DNA of 64,000 nt from Branchiostoma belcheri (GCF_001625305.1 NW_017804254.1:1254775-1318774), one strand, 5' to 3'. Shown: positions 24,959 to 33,653, counted from the stretch's first letter. Notes: generated from the letters alone by a model not told the origin. Translations and numbers: made by a program.

Positions 24959-27900
24959 TATACCCAAAATGTGACATATAGACCCTCAAAACAAATATTT
25001 TTAGTACGTTATTTTGACACGAAATGAAGGGACCTTTTATTCCCCAGTACGCTCCAGGTGGGAGTTTGTGGACATGAATCTAAATCTAAAAATAACGTGA
25101 TTCATTTTATCTTCCAAGCCACCGTACTTTGGTACATAGACTATAGTTTGATTTTCTCTTGCTTTTCTTCTCATTAAAACAGAACTCCGTAATAACCTAA
25201 AAGTGCTATCGGTGACCTTATGAAGGAAACAAAGTTTCTAATGATACTAATGTTTCTAATGCTACTTTTCAGGTTGAGTAACAACCAATACATTTACGAG
25301 GGGTGATACAAAAGTTCTCGGCCTCACCTAGAAAATAAAGGTCAAACTCCTATTCTTTAATATAGCTGTATACTATGACGTCTTACATCACTGCACACAA
25401 AAATTCAAATTTTTATATTCATTAATTAGCACGTGACGCACCGTGAAAATGGGGTGGGTGAGGGCAAAATCACAAAATGGCCGCAACAGAAGCGTGTGCT
25501 GTGATCAAGTGTATCGATAAAAAGGGATGTCTCCTAAGGAAATCCATGAAGACATGGTCAAGACACTTGGTGATGACTCCCCTTCTTATTAAAATATAAA
25601 GAAGTGGGTTGCTAGCTACTAGCGAGGTAAGGAGAGCACAAAAGATGAACATAGGTCAGGATGCCACAAATCAGCACCACGGACAATCCAGTTGAGGGCA
25701 CCCATCACATGGTAGTAAATGACAGGTGTGAGACTGCCCAACATGTAGCAGGTTCTTTGGCCTGTGTTATGACTCAGTTCACAATGTTTTGTCGAACATC
25801 CTGGGGATGAAAAAAATGTTTGCATGGTGGGTGCCTCGAATGTTTTTTGAACATCAGAAGTTAAACAGGCGGGACATTTCAAGGAACGAATTCAGTCCAA
25901 TGCATGCAATTTCCTCAAAACATTTGTAACCCAAGATGAGCTGGGTTCACCACTTTCACCCCGAATCAAAACAGCGGAGCAAACAATGGATGAAAATTTT
26001 TTCCCGGCCACCCAAGAACTTTTAGCGACTTTCGTCCGTTGACAGGGTTTTTGCCTCTGTTTTCTGGGACAGCAAGGAAGCAATCATGATTGACTACCTG
26101 CGAAGGGGTTAAAGCATCAATGGGGAGTACTATTCAACAGAATTACGACAGTTGAGGACAACGATCAAAGAGAAAAGGAGAGGAAAGCTCCTAGCTGGCC
26201 TGGTGGGTGCATGTGTGCATGGGTGCACCTGTCCACACGGCACAGGGGTCAGTGGCAGCAGCAAACGAATTTGGGTTTGCAGTCTAACCCCACCCTTCCA
26301 ATTCACCTGACCTAGCACCCTTGGACTTCTACCTGTTTCCTAAACTCAATTTCTACTTACGTAGTCAACGTTTTGATGGTAATGATGACGTCATCTATGC
26401 GGTATAGGCCAATCTGGGGGGTCCAGATGCAACCTTCTTCCACAAGGGGAAAATAAAGCTGGAACATCACTGGACCAAGTGCATTGCAGTTAGAGAGGAC
26501 TATATTAACAAATAGTGTAAGAAAAATTTTACTGCCATGACGTTTTATAGGTCGGGCCGAGAACTTTTGGATCACCCCTCGTATTTAAGCAACTAAATAC
26601 ATTCAAATGAGAGCATCCAAGAATTTAGAACGTTTAGCTTGTAGATACCTTATCCAAGTGTTTTGGTTACAAAGAATATAGCCATGTTACAAGCAATATA
26701 TTTCTGATGACAACCAGGAAAACGAATTGAAGGGGTCTAAGCCTGTGGTGCAATATGTGCTTGTAGAATGCATGTGCTATTCCAGGAGAGTGCAATGGGG
26801 AATGGCGAAGCTTCGTTTTGCTACCCTGGCGACTGCGTTATGGCAAATCATTTATCTACCTTGAAGTTTAGTCGATTATGAAAATATGAGATGGTAGCGA
26901 ATTGAGAGACGTTATATCCAACGGCAGATTAAAAGTCGCACAGATTTGTGAATTTTCTGCTTGACTTTCTATTGGACTCTTCACTTTCAACTTGACTTTC
27001 TATTGGACTCTTCACTTTCAAGTGTATTTGGCTCGCAATATTGTAGTATGGCTGTGACAAATTCAAATCGAATCTGGCTTTCTCTATTACTTAGCTGACA
27101 GTCTCAATTTTGTTATGCAGACATTACAGATTCAACAATGGCGGCTGTCAGCAGATTTGTACCAACATTGTTGGGATTTGCGTGTGCCCCTGTAGGGACA
27201 GTTTTCTTATTCCCTTACAATGTAGTCACATAGTACCTAACATTGCCAAAGGTTGAATGTAACTACATGTATTTCAAATGAAAGACATGGCACACACGTC
27301 CTTTAGGGACACAGATATATGCTGATAAGTCTGTGTTTTTATCATCTGCTGGCGTCAGGGCACAGCGATTTGATTCATTAGTTGGACTTAAAGAGAACTA
27401 AAGCTCAACATCAAAGACAAAGTCTGATCTGACGGGAAGGTGGACCAGTAAACACAGTTTCAGGGAATGAATGTAGGCAGATCGAAGTTTGCCTCCAACC
27501 CTCCATTCTGTCATCCTCTAGTTCAGAGATTGATGTGGTCTAAACACGTGGTATTATGTCTACACACTTTGCAGTTCCGCCGTGCTATTGGCAAGAAAAC
27601 CGCGATATCTTCGGCAACTGCTTCCCTGTCGACTGTGACAGGGGCATCTACAATCAGAGTGACCAGTGTGGAGACGGGGTATGCTGCGCGACGGGCGACA
27701 AGATACAATGCTGTGATGGTGAGTTTTTGTTCCCAGTACAATACGATAATATTTACAACACACGTTAGTGAATTGGAACAATAATGACGAAAAAACTCTA
27801 TTGTACATTCATGCATCAGAAGTAGACGTTAAGAATTCCAAAGTTTGCATTTTGACCCATGTAATCCTTTTCATAATTTAGAGACTTGCCAGGAATAAGT

Positions 27901-30900
27901 GTCTCCGACAGTCATCAACAAATGACTTATTGGTGTTTTAGTCAAAACAGTGATATTATTGCTTTTTTTTGCTTTAAAATGACTTTGATTCCTTCTAGCT
28001 CTATTCATTCAAGGCCTTGTGTTTTTCTACCTCCATGGTTTATGTTCATTGGTTTATCATTTGTATCAGCAAGAGCATAACGTGTGGGACAAATTTCGAT
28101 ACTTGCTTACAATAACATAAATCATTCATAGTAGAGTCATTAATACAAGTTGCAACCACGTCTGCTTCATTAATCAATGTTGAATAAGTGTGAAAGCTGT
28201 TGAAACCCAGGTCACGTAAAGAAACCCATTGTCAACAATGTGACCCCTGTTACCACAAAAAACAAAAATTAGTCAGGCAACTGGACAGGCACAGCAACTG
28301 GATATGATTTTGAAAATGGTCAGATGTTTCAGGTAGCATTCAATACCTTTCGTCAGTCACTCTGGAGAAAAATCCAATTCAACTGGTGTATGAGAAATTG
28401 ATGACCTCTTTATGTACATGTATAAGGTACAATCCTCAGTCTCTCCACAACTCTAAACATTTTCTTCTGCAAACGCGAAAAGATATGGTTTAGCGCAGCG
28501 AGGTCTCAGAATAGACCTAGCAGAGAGCAAAGGGCCAGATTTTGACAATCATATGTTTCCTCATGCAGACATTAACGAGTGTGAGACCAACAATGGCGGT
28601 TGTGAGCAGATCTGTACCAACACCATCGGCAGTTTCGAGTGCTCTTGCAGGGAAAATTTCGTCCTCGCCAATGACAGCTTGTCCTGTAACGGTAAGACCT
28701 TTATCTCAATCAGTATTGTTATCATTGTCCTAAAATCTGGGAAGTTTTAACTGCTGATTATGAATGTACTTCGTGCTTTGAACGAAGTGATACGCCTGTA
28801 CATCTGTAAGATCCCACGAAAGATTTTGTAAAATACACAGGAGCTCATAGTAGAAGAAAAAAATCAAAATAAAAAAACGACGGAGCGTCATATGACGTGC
28901 GAGTAATTACGTGTCATTTACGGTTCATTGTTTCTAAAGAGTCTCTACGAAACCTCATGATTTCCTTCTCTTCTCGCATGTAATAGTCTTGAAGTTGTAA
29001 CAAATTAAAATCATTACAGCGTGTATGGTTAGCTGACAGTCTCCATTTTGTTATGCAAACATTACCGAGTGCGCGAAGAACAATGGCGGCTGTCAGCAGA
29101 TTTGTACCAACATTGTTATGATTTGCGTGTGCCCCTGCAGGAACAGTTTTCTAATTCCCTTACAATGTAGTCCCACAGCACCTAACATTGCCAAAGCTTG
29201 AATGTGACTATTTCAAATAAAAACTAGTACACACATTTTCATCAGGGAATGTAGTCAGATCGATGTTTGCCTCCAAACGGCAAACCCTCCGTTATTCTGC
29301 CATAATTAGTCGTTAAGTTAGTCTGTGTTTTTATAATTTGTTGGCGTCAGGGCACAACAATTTGATTCGTTAGTTGTACTTAAAGAGAACTAATGCTCAA
29401 ATGAAATATCAACATTAAAGACAAAGTCTGATCTGACGGGAAGGTCAAATATTACCTTACAAACAGGTTCATCACGCAATGAATGTAATCAGATCGAAGT
29501 TTGCCTTCAACCCTCCGTTATTTTGTCATCCTGTAGTTCAGAGATTGACGTGGTCTAAACACGAGGTATTATGTCTTAAAAACAGCGGATCTGCCGTGCT
29601 ATTGGCAAGAAAACCGCGATATCTTCGGCAACTGCTTCCCTGTCGACTGTGACAGGGGCATCTACAATCAGAGTGACCAGTGTGGAGACGGGGTATGCTG
29701 CGCGACGGGCGACAAGATACAATGCTGTGATGGTGAGTTTTTGTTCCCAGTACAATACGATAATATTTACAACACACGTTTGTGAATTGGAACAATAATG
29801 ACGAAAAAACTCTATTGTACATTCATGCATCAGAAGTAGACGTTATTGATAAAAAATTCCAAAGTTTGCATGTAATCCTTTTCATAATTCATTAGTCAAG
29901 CAACTGGACAGGCACATGTACAGCAACTGGATATGATTTTGAAAATGGTCAGACGTTTCAGGTAGCATTCAATACCTTTCGTCAGTCACTCTGGAGAAAA
30001 ATCCAATTCAACTGGTGTATGAGAAATTGATGACCTCTTTATGTACATGAATGAGGCACAATCCTCAGTCTCTCCAAACATTTTCTTTTGCAAACGCGAT
30101 AAAAAAGATATGGTTTTGCGCAGCGGGGTCTCAGTATAGACCTAGCAGAGAGGAAAGGGCCAGATTTTGACAATCATATTTTTCCTCATGCAGACATTAA
30201 CGAGTGTGAGACCAACAATGGGGGCTGTGAGCACAACTGTACCAACACCATCGGAAGTTTCGAGTGCTCCTGTATGGATAATTTCCTCCTAGCCAATGAC
30301 GACCTGGCCTGTAACGGTAAGAGTTTTATCTCAATCAGTATTGTTATTATTGTCCCAAAATGTGGGAAATTTTTACTGCTGAATGTACGTCGTGTATTGA
30401 ACGAAGCATGTGCGATACCCCTATACATTTGTGAGGTCCTACGAAATATTATGGCAAAATACACAGAAGGTCATAATAAAAGAAAAAAAATTCATAATAG
30501 AAAATATTACACAAGCGTGCGAGTGCGAGTACACGTACATATATGTCATTTACCGTGCTCATTGTTTTAGAGGTGTCCGTAAGAAGCCCAAAGTTTTCCT
30601 TTTGTTCGGGTATGCAATGTTCTGATGTCGGGCTAATCCCATAAAATGTCACGCAATACCCATGATTGCCAAATTTAAATGCCATACAAACCTATTAGGA
30701 ACACTGACATCTGCTGATACGATTGTGTTATTTTTGTCTTCATCGATTTGATTTATAACTCAGACTTAAACAGCAGAAATGAGGAAGCTGTCCACTATAA
30801 TAAATGAAGATACTTGTTAGGGTTCTAGTCGGAAAATATATTCAAAGCATCCTGTCAGCACCATTAATTGATTACAATCCAAAGGGAGCCTAAGAATAAG

Positions 30901-31240
30901 GATTAATTGAAGTACCAAAATCAAGACCTTGGTGCACGCAGTTTCAGTATTGTCAGATCGAAGTTGCCTTGAACTCAAACTTCTCATGTCACCATGTCAT
31001 CTTTTAGTACTGCTCTTACTTTAAAGTGCGAATTGGGAAATAAATATAAATAAATGTGGTCTAAATGAATGGTATAACATTGCAGCCGCGGTGTGTCATT
31101 GGGAAGGCGGCCCCGGTTTCTTGGGCGTCTGCATTACTGGCGACTGCGTTACTGGCACCTTCATCCGGAGTGACCCCTGTGGAGACGGGGACCCCTGTTG
31201 TTCTGTAGGCGAATATATATATTGCTGTGAGGTAATATAA
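14408..31240 (+). CDS. Large modular secreted protein: signal peptide, 2 CCP, Thr-rich micro-exon stalk, eight-Cys and cbEGF modules
   Basis: Proposed single gene built almost entirely of phase 1-1 exons, so any module can be duplicated or skipped without changing frame. Order seen: signal-peptide exon 14408-14487; CCP 14694-14897; CCP 15448-15630; 18 Thr-rich micro-exons 16521-21238; module A1 22996-23142; EGF1 23604-23726; module B1 24494-24637; Thr-rich exon 24820-24858; A2 27575-27718; EGF2 28569-28691; A3 29586-29732; EGF3 30194-30316; module B3 31086-31240 with an in-frame TAA. Expected product: an extracellular, probably O-glycosylated protein. The initiating exon was not found: the signal exon opens at the third codon position and has no in-frame ATG. 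That all modules belong to one transcript is inferred from phase and order. A split into two genes between 21.3 and 22.9 kb cannot be excluded. Confidence 0.6.
14694..14897 (+). CDS. CCP (sushi) module exon 1
   Basis: 204-nt exon, phase 1-1, between CTTGCAG and GTGAGT. The translation has the CCP pattern: Cys-Lys-Pro-Leu start, a second Cys (RSCDQEP), [12 protein letters not shown] in the middle, then RVCKVKG, a Trp (KWWTGG) and a closing LKC. CCP modules are ~60-residue beta modules of complement regulators, selectins and other adhesion proteins. Two extra cysteines (LGC and the Cys after LKC) exceed the canonical four. Confidence 0.8.
15448..15630 (+). CDS. CCP (sushi) module exon 2
   Basis: 183-nt exon, phase 1-1, between TATGTCCAG and GTACCT. 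It reads [15 protein letters not shown], then [21 protein letters not shown] and a closing LVC, a good CCP match with four framework cysteines plus two more, and the conserved Gly-Tyr and Trp. It joins the first CCP exon in frame (TGT CGT T / GC), giving two CCP modules in tandem before the Thr-rich stalk. Confidence 0.82.
16521..16945 (+). CDS. Thr-rich micro-exons 1-3
   Basis: Three tiny in-phase exons: 16521-16550 (30 nt), 16703-16735 and 16913-16945 (33 nt each). Each starts after a CAG acceptor with two bases completing a Gly or Ala codon, encodes a Thr cluster such as [10 protein letters not shown] or [10 protein letters not shown], and ends in phase 1 before GTGAGT or GTAAG(T). Clusters of Thr are typical mucin O-glycosylation substrates. 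The repeated exon and splice-site pattern is much stronger evidence than any single 11-residue peptide. Confidence 0.65.
17118..17826 (+). CDS. Thr-rich micro-exons 4-8 in a 169-bp exon-intron tandem repeat
   Basis: Exons 17118-17150, 17287-17319, 17456-17488, 17625-17657 and 17794-17826, each 33 nt and spaced exactly 169 bp apart. Each encodes G-[AV]-TTTTQAT-[TK]-T. Exon and intron sequence are both repeated, with only scattered substitutions (for example ACG AAA in exon 7), so whole exon-intron units were copied recently. Every unit keeps a CTCTACAG acceptor and a GGTAAGT donor. Confidence 0.65.
17870..18060. repeat. Intronic block repeated four times
   Basis: A block beginning near ACCAATGGACGATTCC and ending TGTGCAGCGACACAATATTA recurs at about 17870-18060, 18825-19015, 19790-19985 and 21345-21560. 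It travels with the micro-exon duplications. The last two copies are more diverged. No reading frame survives. Confidence 0.5.
18206..18785 (+). CDS. Thr-rich micro-exons 9-12
   Basis: Exons 18206-18238, 18394-18426, 18592-18624 and 18753-18785, all 33 nt and phase 1-1. They alternate TTTTQATTT-type and [10 protein letters not shown]-type repeats. This set, with its introns, is the left half of a ~0.96-kb tandem duplication whose right half holds exons 13-16. Confidence 0.62.
19167..19749 (+). CDS. Thr-rich micro-exons 13-16
   Basis: Exons 19167-19202 (36 nt), 19358-19390, 19556-19588 and 19717-19749. Exon 13 differs from its duplicate (exon 9) by three separate single-base insertions that together keep phase but change the middle to [11 protein letters not shown], losing the Thr run. 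Exons 14-16 repeat exons 10-12 with few changes and shared splice sites. Confidence 0.6.
20040..20870 (-). repeat. R1 copy 3, inverted, between micro-exons 16 and 17
   Basis: Reverse complement of the R1 family, ending on the right with the conserved AACACACAAACGCTACTGAAA block. It contains the family's TTATGCAAATTAG and CCGGAAGTTCTGCTGCAG motifs. A 68-codon ORF in it is incidental. Confidence 0.55.
21025..21238 (+). CDS. Thr-rich micro-exons 17-18
   Basis: Exons 21025-21057 ([10 protein letters not shown]) and 21206-21238 ([10 protein letters not shown]), 33 nt each and phase 1-1, with ATAG and CTACAG acceptors and GTGAGT and GTAAGT donors. They are separated from exons 13-16 by an inserted R1 repeat (about 20040-20870). 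Confidence 0.6.
21590..22240 (-). repeat. R1 copy 4, inverted
   Basis: Inverted relative to the copy at 11500-12095. The two share the ACAACGTATGATATTGTTGG block and successive ATTATGCAAAT motifs over several hundred bases. It fills most of the intron between the Thr-rich stalk and the first eight-Cys module. Confidence 0.55.
22447..22475 (+). pseudogene. Truncated EGF exon remnant
   Basis: After a TCATGCAG acceptor the first ~24 bases repeat the start of the EGF exons (DINECETN), then jump straight into sequence that in intact copies lies in the following intron (CATATGACGTCATAT...). A deletion has removed the rest of the exon and its donor. It marks an earlier copy of the EGF unit upstream of A1. 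Confidence 0.65.
22996..23142 (+). CDS. Eight-Cys module A1
   Basis: 147-nt exon, phase 1-1, between AAAAACAG and GTGAGT. The 48-residue product has the spacing C-x11-C-x4-C-x10-C-x4-CC-x7-CC, with CYW near the start, [19 protein letters not shown] and QCCD at the end. The first six cysteines recall beta-defensin and arthropod CLIP layouts (G-x-C, CG...CC), but the long first loop and the final CC pair do not match either family as I know it. Probably a small disulphide-knotted extracellular module; function unknown. Confidence 0.65.
23310..23420 (-). mobile_element. Penelope-type terminal fragment with a hammerhead-like motif (copy 1)
   Basis: Minus strand shows CTGACGA, a 5-bp hairpin (AGGTA/TACCT), GAAACGTCTGAC: the order of a hammerhead ribozyme core. 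The same text, more diverged, borders the Penelope-like element at 61842-62631. Homologous copies lie at 28270-28395 and 29910-30010, each in the intron between an A module and an EGF module, so the insertion predates the module duplications. Helix I is not visible and helix III is damaged here. Confidence 0.5.
23604..23726 (+). CDS. Calcium-binding EGF module 1
   Basis: 123-nt exon, phase 1-1, after CCTCATGCAG and before GTAAGA. It begins [12 protein letters not shown] (calcium-binding EGF signature), continues with [12 protein letters not shown], which fits the Asn/Asp beta-hydroxylation consensus, and closes at DLAC: six cysteines in EGF spacing. It follows A1 in frame. cbEGF modules typically act as Ca-stabilised spacers in extracellular proteins. 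Confidence 0.85.
24494..24637 (+). CDS. Eight-Cys module B1
   Basis: 144-nt exon, phase 1-1, after ACATTGCAG and before GTGAGT. It has the same C-x11-C-x4-C-x10-C-x4-CC-x7-CC spacing as module A but a diverged sequence: [34 protein letters not shown]. Conserved between A and B are C-[YH]-W, G-x-C, S-D-x-C-G-D-G and both CC pairs. This supports one domain family with two subtypes. Confidence 0.65.
24820..24858 (+). CDS. Thr/Pro-rich micro-exon 19
   Basis: 39-nt exon, phase 1-1, between TTTTCTACAG and GTAGGT, encoding [12 protein letters not shown]. It shows that Thr-rich micro-exons also occur among the eight-Cys/EGF modules, which supports one gene spanning both regions. Confidence 0.5.
24923..24962. 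repeat. (TA)n microsatellite
   Basis: About 40 bp of alternating TA with one slip, in the intron after micro-exon 19. Confidence 0.95.
25297..26581 (+). mobile_element. Degenerate mariner transposon in an intron
   Basis: 1285 bp, the usual mariner size, flanked by TA on both sides (25295-25296 and 26582-26583). The terminal inverted repeats start CGAGGGGTGAT and CAAAAGTTCTCGGCC on the left and match the right end with a few differences. Conceptual plus-strand reading shows mariner transposase pieces ([16 protein letters not shown], then [20 protein letters not shown]) separated by stops and frameshifts, so it is dead. It inserted between micro-exon 19 and the B remnant. Confidence 0.88.
26789..26850 (+). 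pseudogene. Module B remnant (B2)
   Basis: After TATTCCAG the sequence resembles the start of the B exons (GECNGEW, then in another frame FCYPGDCVM against [10 protein letters not shown] of B1). There is a frameshift between the two parts and nothing homologous to the second half. A broken exon copy. Confidence 0.55.
27121..27240 (+). pseudogene. EGF exon remnant (frameshifted)
   Basis: A TTATGCAG acceptor is followed by ACATTACAGATTCAACAATGG, in which several bases of the normal start are missing; downstream one frame reads [18 protein letters not shown] then SFLIPLQC. It lacks the opening cysteine in frame and has no donor at the usual place. It shares features with the remnant at 29052, so the two arose from a common diverged EGF copy. 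Confidence 0.6.
27575..27718 (+). CDS. Eight-Cys module A2
   Basis: 144-nt exon, phase 1-1, after ACTTTGCAG and before GTGAGT. From the CYW motif onward it matches A1 and A3, but the first codons differ (PPC in place of DLPC, one codon shorter) because the acceptor region is different. All eight cysteines are kept. Confidence 0.65.
28569..28691 (+). CDS. Calcium-binding EGF module 2
   Basis: 123-nt exon, phase 1-1, starting [16 protein letters not shown], with [12 protein letters not shown] and a closing SLSC. It differs from EGF1/EGF3 at several residues (EQI for EHN, CRENFVL for CMDNFLL), so it is an older duplicate than the EGF1/EGF3 pair. Calcium-binding and hydroxylation motifs are intact. 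Confidence 0.85.
29052..29185 (+). pseudogene. EGF exon remnant with a mutated acceptor
   Basis: Sequence homologous to an EGF exon ([15 protein letters not shown], then CVCPC and LIPLQC), but the acceptor reads ATGCAAAC instead of ATGCAGAC, so the AG is lost, and no GT donor follows the last cysteine. Cysteine spacing remains EGF-like. Probably skipped during splicing. Confidence 0.6.
29586..29732 (+). CDS. Eight-Cys module A3
   Basis: 147-nt exon that looks identical to A1 base for base, with near-identical introns on both sides. It belongs to the right-hand copy of the ~1.8-kb duplication. Same phase and same C-x11-C-x4-C-x10-C-x4-CC-x7-CC pattern. Confidence 0.65.
30194..30316 (+). CDS. 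Calcium-binding EGF module 3
   Basis: 123-nt exon, phase 1-1, giving the same protein as EGF1 by eye, with a synonymous difference (GGG for GGT at one Gly). All six cysteines and the calcium-binding and hydroxylation motifs are kept. Confidence 0.85.
31086..31240 (+). CDS. Eight-Cys module B3, probable C-terminus
   Basis: After ACATTGCAG the exon follows B1 closely, with an inserted Pro codon (GDGDPCC for GDGDCC) and Asp-Pro-Cys for Asp-Arg-Cys. At the end, the B1 sequence TGT GAA G/GTGAGT has become TGT GAG GTA ATA TAA: a small deletion has removed the phase-1 donor and brought a stop into frame (CCEVI-stop). It may be the true end of the protein, or the exon may be decaying. No AATAAA was seen close downstream. 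Confidence 0.5.
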
Positions 31241-31489
31241 AAGTGGCACAAAATGGTATGGAATACTAATGAAAGTATGTTACATTGTTAAGTGGCAGAT
31301 TCAGAACGAGATAAAGACAAAAACTTATCCTGACAGCAAGTGTAATTAATTGTACAAGCGGCTGGTAATTTTTAACGCCATGTCATCTTTTGAGCAACTC
31401 CTTCTAAGTTGCTTTTTAGCATACTATTTGATGTTTAAATAATAGACTAATTATTTTCAATACCCGAAGTTGAGAAGTTGTCAAGTCCT

Positions 31490-32120
31490 GCGGCAATGAG
31501 GAATTCTGAAAGCCTGTAAACCCGATAACTCAAGAAGGCTTGGATTGATTGTCTTGATATTTAGCAGGTGGGTTGGTCTCATTGAACCCTCAAAACGATT
31601 ATATTTGGGCCCTCTAGCTGCTTGTTAAGGAACTGCATCAGAACTTACTGTTTTGATATGGTCACAAATTCTGAATGGTAGGTAGCTCTTGTGCTTGGAA
31701 AGAGGTGACATGAGTTTGGACCTCCTAGCAGCTTATTCTGGTACTGCAGGGGTGTTTGTTGAAAATATTTGAAGGATAACTCAAGAACCAGTTGACAGAT
31801 CGTCGTGATGTTTGGTATAAAGGTAGCTTACGTGATGCTTGACACAATGAAATAACATGACAAAAATTATGCAAACAAGGACCAAATTTGCAAAGTAAAG
31901 CTGCTGCGTTTCATGAAATGAATATTCAAACTTGGCATGTGTAATTGAGAACAAGGTAAACATCTGCAGATATTGATTATGTGCATGAAGACCTAATTTG
32001 CATAGTTGATGAGAAAATTCTATAATTCATTAGTGGTAACTGCCGTTAGTTTCATACTTGCGGCATTTGGAGATTAAGTAAAGGTGAACATCATTAAACA
32101 TTCAAACATTGCATAATTTA
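31490..32120 (+). repeat. R1 copy 5
   Basis: Shares with the other copies the blocks around TACTGCAGGGGTGTT, CTCAAGAACCAGTTGACAGA and the recurrent ATTATGCAAAC and AATTTGCATAG motifs. It is the first identifiable repeat downstream of module B3. Confidence 0.5.
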
Positions 32121-32839
32121 TGAGGAAATGCTCGATTGCCCCTCTATGTTCAGATAAGATGGTCATTTGGTCGGGTATGTGATCAACACGTACATGAGGA
32201 TCTTACTTGGATAATCAGCGGAAAACATTTATAATTCGCCAGTCATACAGATTACCATTTTAGGGGAGATACGAGGTCGTTGAACTCTAGGTCCAGCATA
32301 CATACTACTGTGCTCATTGGGAGAAACGTTGCTGTTTCACTAACTAATTCTCAAGGGGATATCTTAAATGTGTCGCCTTAGTTTCTCTGCGCAAATGTAA
32401 GTCGCTACTGCTGCCAAACGCAAATGTTACGCAAAAATACATATATCAAGCAAACTAAGAAACATCACACATGACCCGGGGATTCAGCAATGTCAGTTCT
32501 TGCACATCTCTATTTGTAATACCATACCCAATGCTGCAATGCATATTGTTTTTCACATGGAAATGGGTTAGTAAACATAAAACTGTTTTAGTTGAAAATA
32601 CACATCCCTATATGTTCAGTAAAGCAATTAATTGTAACCCGTGACACCAATTCATACTTGGGATATAATGTTACTCTTATGGCTATATATTGTATTAAAG
32701 TGGATTAGACATACTGTACAAGCATAAGTAATAGATGGGCCAGCACATGCAGTTTACTGGGACATAGTGCCACCCCGAGTGGGTGGCCAACACTACATGC
32801 CGTAAACGAGTCCAAGCCCATGGTCTGTCTGACTTATAT

Positions 32840-33175
32840 AATTAGAACATGGCCATTTCCCCAAGGTTTTCTTTCAAACTTGTTATCAGTTTCTCTTGTT
32901 CATTTTCAGTTTTTCTGGTTCAATATCAGTTTCAATACAACATTTGTCTTTGAGAAAGCTGGTCTGTTTGTGTTTCAATCCCTTGGGTGATTAGCTTGCA
33001 CAGATGGGGACTTGGTTTCAATTAAAACCAAAAAAAGTGTGGTACTATTTAATGCAATTGAGTTTATAGTACCATACTTTTTTTTCATAGTACCACACTT
33101 TTCTGCACTACCGAGATATAAACACAGAAAATAAAGGGCTCTAATTGACTGAGGGGTAGTGGCCATGTTCTAAGA
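32840..33175. mobile_element. MITE with TA-flanked inverted ends
   Basis: Left end TTAGAACATGGCCATTTCCCC and the complement of the right end (TTAGAACATGGCCACTACCCC) match at most positions. With TA taken as the target duplication the terminal repeat starts GAACATGGCCA, as in Tc1/mariner-derived MITEs. The interior holds short repeats around AGTGTGGTACTAT in both orientations. No coding capacity. Confidence 0.5.
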
Positions 33176-33599
33176 AATGTTTGATGCATAGATCAATAGA
33201 TCGCGTAGGCTAAGGTATATATCATATTTTGCACTTTAATCATAGTCATGTTATTCATAAACCTTTTATTATTGAAATATATAGTTCATAATAAATTTAT
33301 TAATTCATAATCAATTTAACACCATAAGGAAAATATAATCATAATTAGAAAACAACAATGAGAGGTATAGTAAAGAATGTCAACACCACATGTGCACAGC
33401 GCACTGGAAAGTTACCCCATGAAAATGTACTAACCTACAAATGTACTTTCCAATGGTATTTGATTTGTTATAATTTTTGTAGATCAAAACTAGAGAAATA
33501 CTTACAGAAACATAAGATATCGACGAGGAACATAAAGAACATCAAGCACACAAGTGCAGCGTTCCAATTATGATAGATGATAAAATGGAATATATACAT

Positions 33600-33601
<2 letters not shown>

Positions 33602-33653
<52 letters not shown>
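33602..33653. repeat. (GT)n microsatellite
   Basis: About 26 uninterrupted GT units. Confidence 0.97.
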
